Shown: positions 1-11,669, numbered from the stretch's first letter. The stretch: 64,000 bases of DNA from RBC074 sp964470555 (GCA_964470555.1 CAYYDG010000018.1:1-64000), one strand, 5' to 3'. Program-made: numbers and translations. Notes: generated by a model from the letters alone, not told the origin.

Positions 1-32
1 CCTCTGTTCCGATGGCCTAACAGACCCGAATT

Positions 33-767
33 TCAACTAGATTCTGGACAACGTCTTTTAGCAGCACTGTCATTTATATTACCTATGCTTTTAAATATAG
101 TAGAGATATTGTCAATCCACGTAGTTGACATGTTCTGAACGTTGATCCTTGATCTTATTTTTGTGGCATCACTAATCAAGCGTTGATTTGCTGCATTCAG
201 TAAGCCCAATTTTTCTTGAAGGTCTTTTTTACAAGCCACCAATTTTGCACGTGACTCATATAATTTTTCGAAATTATAAGTAGGCGAGTAGCGTTGGGGA
301 ATATTAGCAATTAGTTGAGAACCTAAGGTTGGGTTGTCCGCAACGGATGACCATTTTATTCGAGATTTTCCGCTTTTCGAACCGCTAACTAGCTCCATCA
401 TTCCCGGGTTATCCAAGAGTCGAAACGCGGCTTCGTTCCCACGCGATAATTCCCGCCAAAGCCAGGATTGCCGATTGGCATACGGGCCGTAATTTCCTGG
501 GTTCATTAAATCCACGAAGTACCCCAAGGCAACAAGTGCCCCACCTGAAGTGCCGACTAAAATATCCGGTGCCAATCGCCTATCAGGAGGAACATTGGGT
601 TGTTGTTTACGAATTTCGCGCTCCATTGCTTCAAGAACGCCGCCGAACCAAGCGGCTCTCGCACTACCACCGGAAAAAACAAAGGCGATCTTTTTCTTCG
701 GATTGCTTGTTTTGAGCGAAATTAGTTTAGCGACGAGTTCTTGAACATTTAGAAAAGTGTCTGGCAT
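33..767 (-). CDS. Short patatin-like phospholipase domain protein
   Basis: The N-terminal third carries patatin hallmarks: a glycine-rich oxyanion segment FSGGSARAAW near residue 32 and the nucleophile elbow GTSGG near residue 73, which would place the catalytic Ser in a lipid acyl hydrolase. The usual family length is about 300 residues or more, and the second catalytic residue, an Asp in a DG[GA] motif, is not visible in these 244 residues. The C-terminal half is helical and low in similarity to anything I recognise. The start ATG is preceded by GGAGAGCC, a good ribosome site. A shift at the AAAA run near position 57 would give a different short C-terminus, also ending inside the window. 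Probably a truncated or divergent patatin; activity is doubtful. Confidence 0.6.
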   Translation of the reverse strand: MPDTFLNVQELVAKLISLKTSNPKKKIAFVFSGGSARAAWFGGVLEAMEREIRKQQPNVPPDRRLAPDILVGTSGGALVALGYFVDLMNPGNYGPYANRQSWLWRELSRGNEAAFRLLDNPGMMELVSGSKSGKSRIKWSSVADNPTLGSQLIANIPQRYSPTYNFEKLYESRAKLVACKKDLQEKLGLLNAANQRLISDATKIRSRINVQNMSTTWIDNISTIFKSIGNINDSAAKRRCPESS

Positions 768-947
768 GTGGCTCTCCTATTCTTTCTGGTTAAAACCGGT
801 AAGTTGGCTTCGCTGAACGGCCGATACTGTTTTGCAGGCCAAAACCTACTCCAACGCAGATTGATGGTCAATAGCAGTTGCAGTGTTGGAATCACTGAGT
901 GCCCATCTGGTTTTTTCCTCAGTGAACTATTTCCCTAAAGGCTACAT

Positions 948-3227
948 TTACCGCTGTCCACCCCCCGCCTTCGCCTCTTCGGCCTTTTTCTTCAAATCGC
1001 CTTTCAGATGGTTGTTGTACCAATCCAGGATGCGCTGGTGGTAATCCTTCACTTCTTCGAGGGTCGAAGTCGGCATGCCGTGGCCGCCGTTGGTGTAACT
1101 GACCCAGGCGACTTCTTTGCCCAGGCGGCGCAGCGCGTAATACATCTCCATTGCCTGGCGCGCGGGGACGTTGTGATCCTGTTCACCGGTCATCAGCAGC
1201 AACGGGGTTTTGATGCGGTCGGCGAACATAATGGCGGAATGCGCGATGTATTTTTGCGGCTGCTGCCACAGCGTAGCGCCGATGCGATCCTGGCTCTTTT
1301 CGGGCGCGTGGATGTTGCGCACGCCCAGGCGCGGGCTGTCGGTGTAGAAGCTGACCATGTTCACTTTGCCCGAAATGTTGATCGCCGCTTTGAAGCGGTT
1401 GGTTTGCGTGATCAACAGGTTCGTGGCGTACCCGCCGTAGCTGGTCCCTTGCACGCCCAGGCGTTCGGGATCGGCGACGCCAATTTCGATCAATTTGTTG
1501 GCGGCGGCGGTGACGCCTTTGACCCAGGCTTCCCCGGGGTAGCCTTGTTCCAAGTTGACCGAAGGCTGCACAACGGCGTAGCCGTTATTGGTCAACACGT
1601 TGATCGTTCCCTGAAAGCTGTCGTCGAAGAACTGTTCGTAGATGTTGAAGACGGTCGGATATTTTTTGCCCGGCTCGTAATCCACCGGGTAATACACCAC
1701 GCCGTAGCTGCGCGTGCCGTCTACGTCCAGGTACGAAATCAGTTCGGTTTTGCTCAATCGTTTGGCTTTTAGTTGCGGGTTGGCTTCGGTCAGACGGCGG
1801 ACGTTCTTGAAGTCGGCATCGGCGACAAACACATCAGCAGGGCGATTGCCTTCGGCGGCGCTGAAGACGAATGTTTTGCCGTCTTTCGACAACCGGAAAT
1901 TGGAATAGATGCGCGCGTCTTTCAGCAGATCGGTCATCTGTTTGCTGGCGCGGTTGTATTTGACCAGGCCGCGTTCCCATTTCGTGCGCGAAGCGTAAGT
2001 CAGGTAGATGTCATCACTGTTCCATTCGATGACCTGATAACGCGGAGCTTCTTTGTCCTCTTCGTTTATCTTCAGGAAATTTTCTTTCGCGCCCGTTGTC
2101 GCATCCACCAACCATAAGCCTTCTTTGTTCGATGCAATCAGCCAATCGCCTTTGGCGCTCAATCGCACGGCGTTAAAACGTTCTTTCTCGTTCTTCTTTT
2201 CTTTCTCCCCGTCGCCCTTTCCCCCAGTCTCCCCGTCTTTCTTCTCATCCTTCTTCCCCGTAATCTGCCGAGCTTCCTTGTCGTCCACCGAAGCCTTGAA
2301 CAGGTTGCCGTCTTTGGCGTAAGCGTAATGTCGCCCGTCGCGCGACCAAATCAGTGTGATTCCTTTGGTGGATTTGAGCAGTGTGCGGGCTTCGCCACCG
2401 GCGGCGGGTTTGGCCATCAACTGATTTTCGCTGCCGAAGATCACGTCGTAATCGGTCTTTTTGGTGATGTCTTCCTGATAGGTCAGCAAGCCGCCGTCTT
2501 CGCTGAGGTTGTAATCGTTGAGTTTGGTGTTGGCAATGACTTCGCGCATTTCGCCGGATTTCAGGTCGTAAGCCGCCAGCGAACGTTGCGCCGCCATGCG
2601 TCGCAATTCATCCCAAGCCAGAAACGGTTCTTTGGTTGAATGGACGACGACTGTGGCTTTGGTTTCGGCCAGGAAGCGTTCGCGCGCCTGTTTGCGCCAT
2701 TCCGCCGGGCGCAACGTCAACAGCAATTGATCGCCTGTTGGCGTCCAAATCAGTTCGGAGTTTCCTGCAACCATTTTGGCCGCGGGCAATTTGACGGGCT
2801 GCAACTTGTTGCTGGCGCGCTCCCAGATAGCAGGCTCGAACAGGTCGCCATTGAACACCAGCATCGCCAAACGGCTACCGTCCGGTGACCATTTCATCTG
2901 GCGGACCTGGCGTTTTTCGCCGAAGAGCTTTTGCGACTTTCCTGTTTGCGTATCAATCACCAGCACGTCAGTGTTTGCAGGCGCAAAGTATGTCGGATCG
3001 CCGAACCTAGAATTATCAATGCCGATGCGGTCACGCAAACTGCCAGCGACGGCGGCAATCCAACGCCCATCGTCGCTGACATCGGCTACGCTGACGTTCG
3101 TTACGTCGAGCAAATCGTCAACGGTGAACGCCTGTTGATTTTGAGCGCTGGAAACAAACGGCGGGATCAACGTCAAAGCGGCGATCCAGATAAATACGAA
3201 TGAACGGCGGGTGATTGAGTGACGCAT
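948..3227 (-). CDS. Exported S9-family serine peptidase (prolyl oligopeptidase type)
   Basis: 759 residues. A signal peptide covers about residues 1-28. A beta-propeller-like region of PD40/WD-type strands follows to about residue 490, then an alpha/beta-hydrolase catalytic domain. The triad is readable: Ser596 in GTSYGG, Asp684 in GEQDHNVP and His716 in GGHG. The layout fits acylaminoacyl-peptidase/dipeptidyl-peptidase-like enzymes that trim short peptides in the periplasm. A charged Lys/Glu/Gly insert lies around residues 325-350 and a Lys/Ala tail ends the protein. The start is supported by GGAGG just upstream. It stands alone; the next gene upstream (gap) is separated by a terminator hairpin. 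Confidence 0.9.
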   Translation of the reverse strand: MRHSITRRSFVFIWIAALTLIPPFVSSAQNQQAFTVDDLLDVTNVSVADVSDDGRWIAAVAGSLRDRIGIDNSRFGDPTYFAPANTDVLVIDTQTGKSQKLFGEKRQVRQMKWSPDGSRLAMLVFNGDLFEPAIWERASNKLQPVKLPAAKMVAGNSELIWTPTGDQLLLTLRPAEWRKQARERFLAETKATVVVHSTKEPFLAWDELRRMAAQRSLAAYDLKSGEMREVIANTKLNDYNLSEDGGLLTYQEDITKKTDYDVIFGSENQLMAKPAAGGEARTLLKSTKGITLIWSRDGRHYAYAKDGNLFKASVDDKEARQITGKKDEKKDGETGGKGDGEKEKKNEKERFNAVRLSAKGDWLIASNKEGLWLVDATTGAKENFLKINEEDKEAPRYQVIEWNSDDIYLTYASRTKWERGLVKYNRASKQMTDLLKDARIYSNFRLSKDGKTFVFSAAEGNRPADVFVADADFKNVRRLTEANPQLKAKRLSKTELISYLDVDGTRSYGVVYYPVDYEPGKKYPTVFNIYEQFFDDSFQGTINVLTNNGYAVVQPSVNLEQGYPGEAWVKGVTAAANKLIEIGVADPERLGVQGTSYGGYATNLLITQTNRFKAAINISGKVNMVSFYTDSPRLGVRNIHAPEKSQDRIGATLWQQPQKYIAHSAIMFADRIKTPLLLMTGEQDHNVPARQAMEMYYALRRLGKEVAWVSYTNGGHGMPTSTLEEVKDYHQRILDWYNNHLKGDLKKKAEEAKAGGGQR

Positions 3228-3345
3228 AACTGGCCTCCGACAGATTGAAGTCTGTTTGACTGTAATGAAAGTTGAAATGCGGTTGACGCGCGCACTCTAC
3301 TTCTCACTCTTTCATAGATCAAATATCTTCGGAGGCGAAAAATAC

Positions 3346-3385
3346 AAAAGCCGCAGTGGAGATTGAATCTCACACTGCGGCTTTT
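3346..3385 (-). terminator. Rho-independent terminator of gap
   Basis: A 13-bp perfect stem (3346-3358 with 3373-3385) can be extended inward by GAGATT/AATCTC pairing. On the minus strand it is followed by a T-rich run. It lies 40 bp past the gap stop codon. Confidence 0.85.
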
Positions 3386-3424
3386 GAAGTAGAACCAGTC
3401 GCCAGATGGCGGAACAAGGAATGA

Positions 3425-4432
3425 TTACAGACCTTTCTTGGCGATGTATTTGATCAGGTCGCGGACGCGGCAGGAATAGCCCCACTCGTTGTCGTACCAC
3501 GACAGGATTTTCAGCAGATTGCCACCGATGACTTTGGTGTATTCGGCGTCCACGATGGACGAATTGGAATTGCCTCGGAAGTCCGTGGAAACCAGCGGCG
3601 CGGTTTCATAACCGAGGATGCCTTTCAGCGCGCCGTTGGCGGCATCGCTCAGAGCTTTGTTGACTTCTTCGGTGGTGGTTTCTTTGTCCAGTTCCATCAC
3701 CACGTCCACGACCGAAACGTTCGGCGTGGGAACGCGGACAGAAATGCCGTCGAATTTGCCTTTGAGTTCCGGCAACACCAACGCAACGGCTTTGGCCGCG
3801 CCGGTCGAAGTCGGAATCATCGAAAGCGCGCCCGCGCGAGCACGGCGCAAATCCTTGTGCGGGAAATCCAGAATCACCTGATCGTTCGTGTACGAATGGA
3901 TGGTGGTCATCTGGGCTTTTTTGATGCCGAATTTGTCGTTAATGACTTTGGCGACCGGAGCCAGGCAGTTCGTGGTGCAAGAAGCATTCGACAGCACGTG
4001 ATGTTTCGCCGGATCGTAGGAGCCTTCGTTGACGCCGAGCACAATGGTGATGTCTTCACCTTTGGCCGGGGCGCTGATGATGACTTTTTTGACTGCGCCG
4101 CGCAGGTGAGCGGCAGCTTTTTCCTTGTCGGTGAAACGACCGGTGGATTCGACGACGACTTCCGCGCCGACTTCTTCCCACGGGATCAGTTTCGGGTCTT
4201 TTTCGGCGAACACGCGGAAAGTGTCGCCTGCGACGGTGATGGTGTTTTCAGTGTGACTGATTTCCTGTTCCAGATTGCCGAGGATCGAATCGTATTTCAG
4301 CAAGTGAGCCAGCGTTTTGGTGTCGGTCAGGTCGTTGACCGCCACAATATCGAAATCTTTGTCTCCCAGCGCAGACCGCAGCACGTTACGTCCAATGCGG
4401 CCAAAGCCATTGATACCTACTTTGATAGCCAT
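3425..4432 (-). CDS. gap: Glyceraldehyde-3-phosphate dehydrogenase, type I
   Basis: Catalyses the NAD(P)-dependent oxidation and phosphorylation of glyceraldehyde-3-phosphate in glycolysis/gluconeogenesis, in the cytosol. The 335 residues match the family length. The N-terminal Rossmann fold starts with GINGFGRIGRNVLR, the active-site Cys lies in SNASCTTNCLAP near residue 152, and the C-terminal WYDNEWGYS signature is complete. The start ATG follows GGAGAAGAACA, a good ribosome site. It is monocistronic with its own terminator, as expected for a highly expressed central-metabolism gene. Confidence 0.98.
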   Translation of the reverse strand: MAIKVGINGFGRIGRNVLRSALGDKDFDIVAVNDLTDTKTLAHLLKYDSILGNLEQEISHTENTITVAGDTFRVFAEKDPKLIPWEEVGAEVVVESTGRFTDKEKAAAHLRGAVKKVIISAPAKGEDITIVLGVNEGSYDPAKHHVLSNASCTTNCLAPVAKVINDKFGIKKAQMTTIHSYTNDQVILDFPHKDLRRARAGALSMIPTSTGAAKAVALVLPELKGKFDGISVRVPTPNVSVVDVVMELDKETTTEEVNKALSDAANGALKGILGYETAPLVSTDFRGNSNSSIVDAEYTKVIGGNLLKILSWYDNEWGYSCRVRDLIKYIAKKGL

Positions 4433-4635
4433 TGTTCTTCTCCTGATTTAGGGTTGTGATTGAGTGGTCTTCAAGGCGATGGCTACAGATGCGAATCGCA
4501 GCCAAGCTTGAAGTTCGGGAAAGTAGCGTAGCGTGCCGGAGGTGTCAACCGAAGTTTGACAAGTGGGCAAACCAGGACGAATTGATTGGCTGCAATTGCG
4601 TACATCTCATAATGGGTTTGCTGATTTTCGACCCT

Positions 4636-4654
4636 GTCAGGCCGGTCAGGCCGG

Positions 4655-4659
<5 letters not shown>
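4636..4659. repeat. Tandem 9-mer GTCAGGCCG at a kinase stop codon
   Basis: Two complete copies plus a partial third copy of GTCAGGCCG. The third copy supplies the TGA stop of the kinase gene at 4655. It resembles a single arm of the tandem-unit elements found elsewhere in the window; no facing arm is seen. Confidence 0.7.
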
Positions 4660-7210
<2,551 letters not shown>

Positions 7211-7434
7211 ATCGAACCGTCTCCGAAAAAGATTTTGGATAACACGACTTGGAGGCAACGGCAGTCTAACATCGCCCCAAGCCTGCCGTCATCAAGCGGA
7301 CTGTGTAAGTTCGCCCGAAACCGCAAAAAATCAAAAATTGTCACAGTTTCCAACGCTTGAACCGCGTTTCAAATTTAGGATGCGCGCCGTCCAAAGCAGT
7401 TCAATCCAAACAACAAATTTGAAAGGAACCCCGT

Positions 7435-7995
7435 ATGAAAATCATGACGTTGATTTTGACGATTGCTCTGGTCTTGAACGCATTTCCCAAGGTCCACGCT
7501 CAGGACAAAATCGCCAAAGCCACTGAAGTGTTTGAAAAAGTCGAACTGCTCGTTATGAACGGGCAGAAGGTGAAGAAATTGCCCGCGCGGTTGAAGCTGG
7601 AAGAAAAATCTTTGGTCGTCGAATCCAGAGATTCCAGCGATGCAGTGAAACGCTTCGATTACGACGTGGTCAAATCGGCTGAATACTCTTATTCCAGTCA
7701 TCCGCGCTGGAAAGCGGGGCTGGGGGTTGGCGGTGGAGGGGCTGTTTTGGGAGCGGCTTTGATGGCCGGCGCTGGCTCTTATGGGGCTGCATACACAGGC
7801 TTCTTCATGCTCCTGTTTGCTCCGGGGGCCGGATGGAGACTGGGCAAATCAAAATCCAGGCGGCATTGGCTGGTCATCAAAACCTCGGACGATCACATTG
7901 TCTTGAGATTAGACAAAAACGATTACAAATACCTGCTTGCCGCCATCGAAACGCGCACGGGCGTGAAAGTCGAAGACATAGGCGAAAAGAAATAA
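7435..7995 (+). CDS. Exported/membrane protein of unknown function
   Basis: 186 residues, not recognised. A clear signal peptide covers residues 1-22, ending VHAQ. A charged region follows to about residue 95. Then comes a very glycine/alanine-rich stretch, GLGVGGGGAVLGAALMAGAG, and a second hydrophobic stretch around 120-130, together long enough to cross a membrane. A short charged domain ends the protein. The start is preceded by GAAAGGAACC. It is divergent from the kinase gene, so the 220-bp gap may carry promoters for both. Confidence 0.75.
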   Translation: MKIMTLILTIALVLNAFPKVHAQDKIAKATEVFEKVELLVMNGQKVKKLPARLKLEEKSLVVESRDSSDAVKRFDYDVVKSAEYSYSSHPRWKAGLGVGGGGAVLGAALMAGAGSYGAAYTGFFMLLFAPGAGWRLGKSKSRRHWLVIKTSDDHIVLRLDKNDYKYLLAAIETRTGVKVEDIGEKK

Positions 7996-8025
7996 TCGTC
8001 AACGGTTTTGAGGCTTTGCGATTGG

Positions 8026-8847
8026 TCAACGCGGCTGTTTTCGCACGGAAACGACGCTTTCGGTGATTTCGTTGACGACGATGCCGGGCGGGATGAGGAA
8101 AAACAGGTATTGATTCTTTTGCCGCGTCTGATCGCGAAATCGCAGCCGGACGGTGTAATGATGGCCGGTGATTTTGATTTGCGCGGCGAAATACTGGTCG
8201 CGCGTGGGCAGATGCAATTCCGCGCGCGCCCGATTGACTATCTCTTCGCATTCGCCGATTTCCAGAATGTGGTTGGCGTCTCGATGGCCGAGTCCGTGCA
8301 GCAATTCATGCAAAAAAGTGAAACCGACGTTGAACGAATGACGGACTTCGCGCGGAGCCTGCACCTTCCGAAAATCGCTGAAATCCAGCCGGACGCGCCA
8401 AATCAGAAAGCGTCGGTTGTTCATCTCGTCTTCGTAAATCGTGCCTTCGTCCATTTGTCCGAACTGAACCGAGGCGGATTCGCTGTGGTCTTCGATGAAA
8501 AACACAAACCCGGAATCCACGGCGCGCTGCAAAATATGCCGGGCAGTAGCCGAACCGCTGTTGGTTTGCGAAACCGTGCCAAGCTGAAGCTGTCCGCTTT
8601 CCTTGAAGTGCAATTCGCACAACCCTGTAATCTGGCGCAGGTTTTCAACCAGCAAATCCGCGTTTGCCTGCGACATACGAAACCTGGCTTTATTGCTGCG
8701 CCAGATTCCAGCGCCTTTGATACTCATGATTTCCGATTCGGCGGCGACCGATACAGCGACCGAACAACAAAGCAGAACGATCAACTTTGCCAGATACCCA
8801 ATCCACGCGGATACACGTCGGCCTGACGAGAAACAAATCCGTTTCAT
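8026..8847 (-). CDS. Putative exported zinc metalloprotease (HExxHxxGxxD)
   Basis: 273 residues with a long N-region and a hydrophobic signal/anchor at about 17-36. The diagnostic element is HELLHGLGHRD at residues 180-190, which reads HExxHxxGxxD: His180 and His184 as zinc ligands, Glu181 as general base, Gly187 for the turn and Asp190 as a candidate third ligand. The extended motif with Asp is known from snapalysin-like metzincins. His188 inside it leaves the ligand assignment open. The rest shows no family I recognise. It converges with the gene ending at 7995 with about 30 bp between stop codons. The predicted location is periplasmic or secreted. Confidence 0.55.
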   Translation of the reverse strand: MKRICFSSGRRVSAWIGYLAKLIVLLCCSVAVSVAAESEIMSIKGAGIWRSNKARFRMSQANADLLVENLRQITGLCELHFKESGQLQLGTVSQTNSGSATARHILQRAVDSGFVFFIEDHSESASVQFGQMDEGTIYEDEMNNRRFLIWRVRLDFSDFRKVQAPREVRHSFNVGFTFLHELLHGLGHRDANHILEIGECEEIVNRARAELHLPTRDQYFAAQIKITGHHYTVRLRFRDQTRQKNQYLFFLIPPGIVVNEITESVVSVRKQPR

Positions 8848-8863
8848 CCCAAACTTCTCCTGT

Positions 8864-9044
8864 AGGCTTTGAAGCCTGTGGTTTTACTGTCTGTGTAATG
8901 CGACACCTGCGGCTGGTCGTTTGCCGAATGCGACTGTCCGCCAACCGCTGATTCGTGGTGCAATGTCCGACAAGCCGCTGGCTTGTCGTTGACTCCGAGA
9001 TACGCTCATTCAAGGCCCTGACAAGCTGGCAGCTTGTCGGACAT
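8864..9044. repeat. Cluster of short palindromes, inverted hairpin pair
   Basis: Three perfect palindromes: 8864-8877 (AGGCTT stem), 8968-8988 (CGACAAGC stem) and 9020-9038 (GACAAGCT stem). The last two are flanked outside by TGTCCGACAAGC and its reverse complement, so they form an inverted hairpin pair with about a 31-nt spacer. The architecture is REP/BIME-like. No gene is visible in the 244-bp gap that holds them. Confidence 0.75.
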
Positions 9045-9091
9045 TTTCAGGGGAGCGTTCAAACGGCGTCAGCATTTGGAGCCAACATTGT

Positions 9092-9466
9092 TTACTCCTC
9101 CGCTTGTTTTTGTTTTCGAGTTCGCGTCTGGCTGGCGATTGTGGATTTGGATGGGCGGGAGGTCGTTGCTGTTTTGGATTTTGATGAACGAGAGGTCGTC
9201 GTTTTGGAGGTGGTGGCGCGCTTGCGTTTGGGTTTTCCCAACCCGTCTGCCGGTGAATTGGCCGCGGCGATCCGGTTGCGAACTTCCATTTCCGCCAGCA
9301 ACCAATCGCTGGTTGCATCGCCGCCGGAACCATTGCGAACGAGGAACAGTTCGTAAGCTCGCGCAGCGATTCGGTTGTGCAGTTCATCGGGCGATAACGG
9401 CGTTGCTGTGGGCAACAATTCCGATTCGTCAATCAGTTTTCGTTTCGTCGTGCTTCGGGTAGCCAT
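9092..9466 (-). CDS. DUF2934-family protein with basic low-complexity tail
   Basis: 124 residues. The central segment, about 30-65, has the DUF2934 pattern: RIAARAYELF, a short Gly/Asp-containing spacer, then DWLLAEMEV. The tail from about residue 75 is almost only Lys, Arg, Ser and Thr, like a histone-H1-like or nucleic-acid-binding tail. The DUF2934 domain is common in Acidobacteriota and Proteobacteria and its role is not known to me. A GGAGAAAG ribosome site precedes the ATG. Cytosolic. Confidence 0.75.
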   Translation of the reverse strand: MATRSTTKRKLIDESELLPTATPLSPDELHNRIAARAYELFLVRNGSGGDATSDWLLAEMEVRNRIAAANSPADGLGKPKRKRATTSKTTTSRSSKSKTATTSRPSKSTIASQTRTRKQKQAEE

Positions 9467-9729
9467 TTCTTTCTCCTGCGAAAAATTATTGAAGGCAGAT
9501 TTTCAACCTGCTCGATTTATCAAGCGCAGAGCAGTTGGAAATTCTTTCTGCGCTCTTTCGCTCGGAGATATGGCAACCACTATGCCAACGGCTGGTTCCA
9601 GCTTGAAAGACGGGATAATTGCAATGGACTCAACGTGCTTGCGTTGTCACGGATGGAAAGTTTACAGGTATTTGACCGACAGAATTGTCCGAAGCAGTTT
9701 TTTGACCGACAAATCCGTCAACACAGATG

Positions 9730-10365
9730 TCAGACAAAACGCAGCGGAACGAAGTGTTCAGCGACGTGAAAGTTCGGCTTTTCGGTGAAGGTTGGCGAGT
9801 AGGTGAGAAATTGCCGTTCACCATTGAGCCGACTGATGCGAAACAAATTACCAAACCAAACATCACCAGGTTTTGGCGAACAGCCAAACGCGGAAAAGGG
9901 AATTGCCATCGCTACGCGCCAGATGTTTTCGGCTTCGCTGATTTCGCTGACGGTTCGCATTCCGCTTTTCCATTCCCAGTCGTGCCACATGACGGAACGA
10001 TCCACCAGCAAGTCGCACCATTGGCCGGTCGGAGCGATCTCGAATTCGCGGTAATACTTTTCATGAGGTTCCAGCGGCGAACGAATGAAGGCTTCGCAAA
10101 CATCACGATCCCACAGCGCATGACGCTCTTCGTTCAGGTCGTAAATTTCATCAACATCAAGTTCGGTGTAGCTGCATTCAAAGCCAAACAAAATTTCCGT
10201 TTCATTCCACAACACACGCGCTGTCGTGCGAAGCTCCGGCGGAGCGGCATTGCCTTGCCAGTTGCAATGTATGGGCAGCGGTTGCGCGCGTTGCCAGCAT
10301 TCGTGATGAAAGTTTGTGGTCAATTCGGACCAGGCGTGATGTGTGGCGACGACTTCATTGGCCAT
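9730..10365 (-). CDS. Carbohydrate-binding family 9-like protein
   Basis: 211 residues. The pattern of aromatic-rich strands (WNETEILFGFEC, DRDVCEAFIRS, KYYREFEIAPTG, WRVAMAIPFSAFG, GDVWFGNLFRI) fits the CBM9-like/DOMON-related beta-sandwich found in many Acidobacteriota and Bacteroidota proteins. There is no signal peptide, so it is probably cytosolic or exported by an unrecognised route. It is preceded by GGGAGAA. The ligand is unknown. The gene lies downstream of tRNA-Val, from which a hairpin terminator separates it. Confidence 0.7.
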   Translation of the reverse strand: MANEVVATHHAWSELTTNFHHECWQRAQPLPIHCNWQGNAAPPELRTTARVLWNETEILFGFECSYTELDVDEIYDLNEERHALWDRDVCEAFIRSPLEPHEKYYREFEIAPTGQWCDLLVDRSVMWHDWEWKSGMRTVSEISEAENIWRVAMAIPFSAFGCSPKPGDVWFGNLFRISRLNGERQFLTYSPTFTEKPNFHVAEHFVPLRFV

Positions 10366-10382
10366 AAGTTCTCCCGTAAGCG

Positions 10383-10414
10383 AAAAGGCCGCCAGAGTGT
10401 TCTGACGGCCTTTC
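10383..10414 (-). terminator. Hairpin terminator of tRNA-Val
   Basis: Stem AAAGGCCG/CGGCCTTT plus an inner CAGA/TCTG pairing, followed on the minus strand by TTTTCGC. It lies just past the 3' end of the tRNA. Confidence 0.7.
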
Positions 10415-10422
10415 GATTTTGA

Positions 10423-10494
<72 letters not shown>

Positions 10495-10729
10495 GAATTG
10501 TCAATTTCGCTTGGCGGCTTCCTCAAGCGAGCGCGCATACTAGCAAACGGTTTTGCGGAGCGTCAACGGGGTAGGACAGGTAAATCGAATAACAAGGGAA
10601 AGAGCACATAATTTGGGGGCTGGTTTTTTATCTGGACTGACGGATGGGGCAAACGTTAAAATTCTATTTCAATGTGTCCCCAAGCACAGGGTTAAAAGTT
10701 TGTCCTCTTGCGTAATATTTCCAACTCAA
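10495..10729. other. Gap between tRNA-Val and methyltransferase
   Basis: About 235 bp between the tRNA and the start I favour for the methyltransferase. The methyltransferase frame stays open upstream to 10553 but codes for nothing family-like there. No integrase, direct repeat or att-like copy of the tRNA end was seen. Confidence 0.5.
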
Positions 10730-11650
10730 ATGACATCTGAAGCAATGGTTAATGGGATTGATCTGTTCTGTGGTTGTGGTGGGTTCAGCTTGGGATTGGC
10801 GCGAGCTGGTTTCCAAATCTTGGCCGCCATTGATTTCAATGAAGAAGCAATCATTACCTATAAACAAAATTTACCTCACGTACCCCACGTATTGCAGAGA
10901 GACCTGACGACTTTTCAGCCACAGCAATTAGATGAAATGATTGGTGGACAGCGCGTAAACGTGATCGTTGGTGGCCCCCCGTGCCAGGGGTTCAGCACCG
11001 CCCGCCAGCGCGATGGCGCCAACCATGGGCAAAGCCGCCTGATTGACGACAAGCGCCGTTATCTTTACCAGGAATTTCTGCGCTATGTGGATTACTTCCA
11101 GCCCAAGCTGTTTGTTATGGAAAACGTCTTGGGGATTCGCTCGGCGGAGGGCGGCAAGTATTTCACCAATGTTCAGCACGAAGCCCGACAGATAGGCTAT
11201 CGTGTCCACACTCAGATTGAAGACGCTTGGGAACTTGGTGTTCCGCAGAAACGGCGCCGTCAATTGATCTTCGGTGTAAGAGTTGAATTGCCTAAATATT
11301 TTGTGCCCAAGCTCAGCCCTGCCCCAAGAGCCATTCCAAAAATCCTGTTGGGGGCGGCAATTGGTGACCTGCCTGTTCTGCGAGCAGGAAAGGGAGAGAA
11401 TGAATGTGATTATGATCTGGAAAGGCGCGAACAGCATTTGAGCAAACTGGGGGAGGATGCCCATAAATACCTCTTTGAAGTTCTTGAAATCGAGCAGGCC
11501 GCAAAACTGACCCACCACGTTGCCCGTCCCCATAGCGAACGTGACCTGCGTGATTTCGCCCTGCTCCGAGAAGGGGAGAGTTCAGCGGCTGCCATGCATG
11601 AGCGCGGCGTCGTGTTTGAGTTTCCCCATGACAAATCCAGATCCTGGTAA
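10730..11650 (+). CDS. DNA (cytosine-5) methyltransferase, C-terminally truncated
   Basis: 306 residues from the ATG at 10730. C5-methyltransferase motifs are intact at the front: motif I DLFCGCGGFS (11-20), motif IV GGPPCQGFS with catalytic Cys85, motif VI MENVLG, and motif VIII-like PQKRRRQLIFG. A normal enzyme continues through a target-recognition domain to motifs IX and X. Here the frame stops right after FPHDKS, where relatives usually read on into FKDRYTRQ. So cofactor-fold residues of motif X and the end of the recognition region are missing, and activity is unlikely without another subunit. The stop lies 20 bp from the tail-to-tail DUF2075 gene. I see it as one half of a disrupted operon that resumes at 14045. 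Confidence 0.85.
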   Translation: MTSEAMVNGIDLFCGCGGFSLGLARAGFQILAAIDFNEEAIITYKQNLPHVPHVLQRDLTTFQPQQLDEMIGGQRVNVIVGGPPCQGFSTARQRDGANHGQSRLIDDKRRYLYQEFLRYVDYFQPKLFVMENVLGIRSAEGGKYFTNVQHEARQIGYRVHTQIEDAWELGVPQKRRRQLIFGVRVELPKYFVPKLSPAPRAIPKILLGAAIGDLPVLRAGKGENECDYDLERREQHLSKLGEDAHKYLFEVLEIEQAAKLTHHVARPHSERDLRDFALLREGESSAAAMHERGVVFEFPHDKSRSW

Positions 11651-11669
11651 ATGGAATTTAGACGTCGTT

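Noticed and set aside
1008..3203. Several long plus-strand open frames opposite the S9 peptidase
   Set aside because: They are antisense to a well-supported gene, have biased composition and no family motifs.
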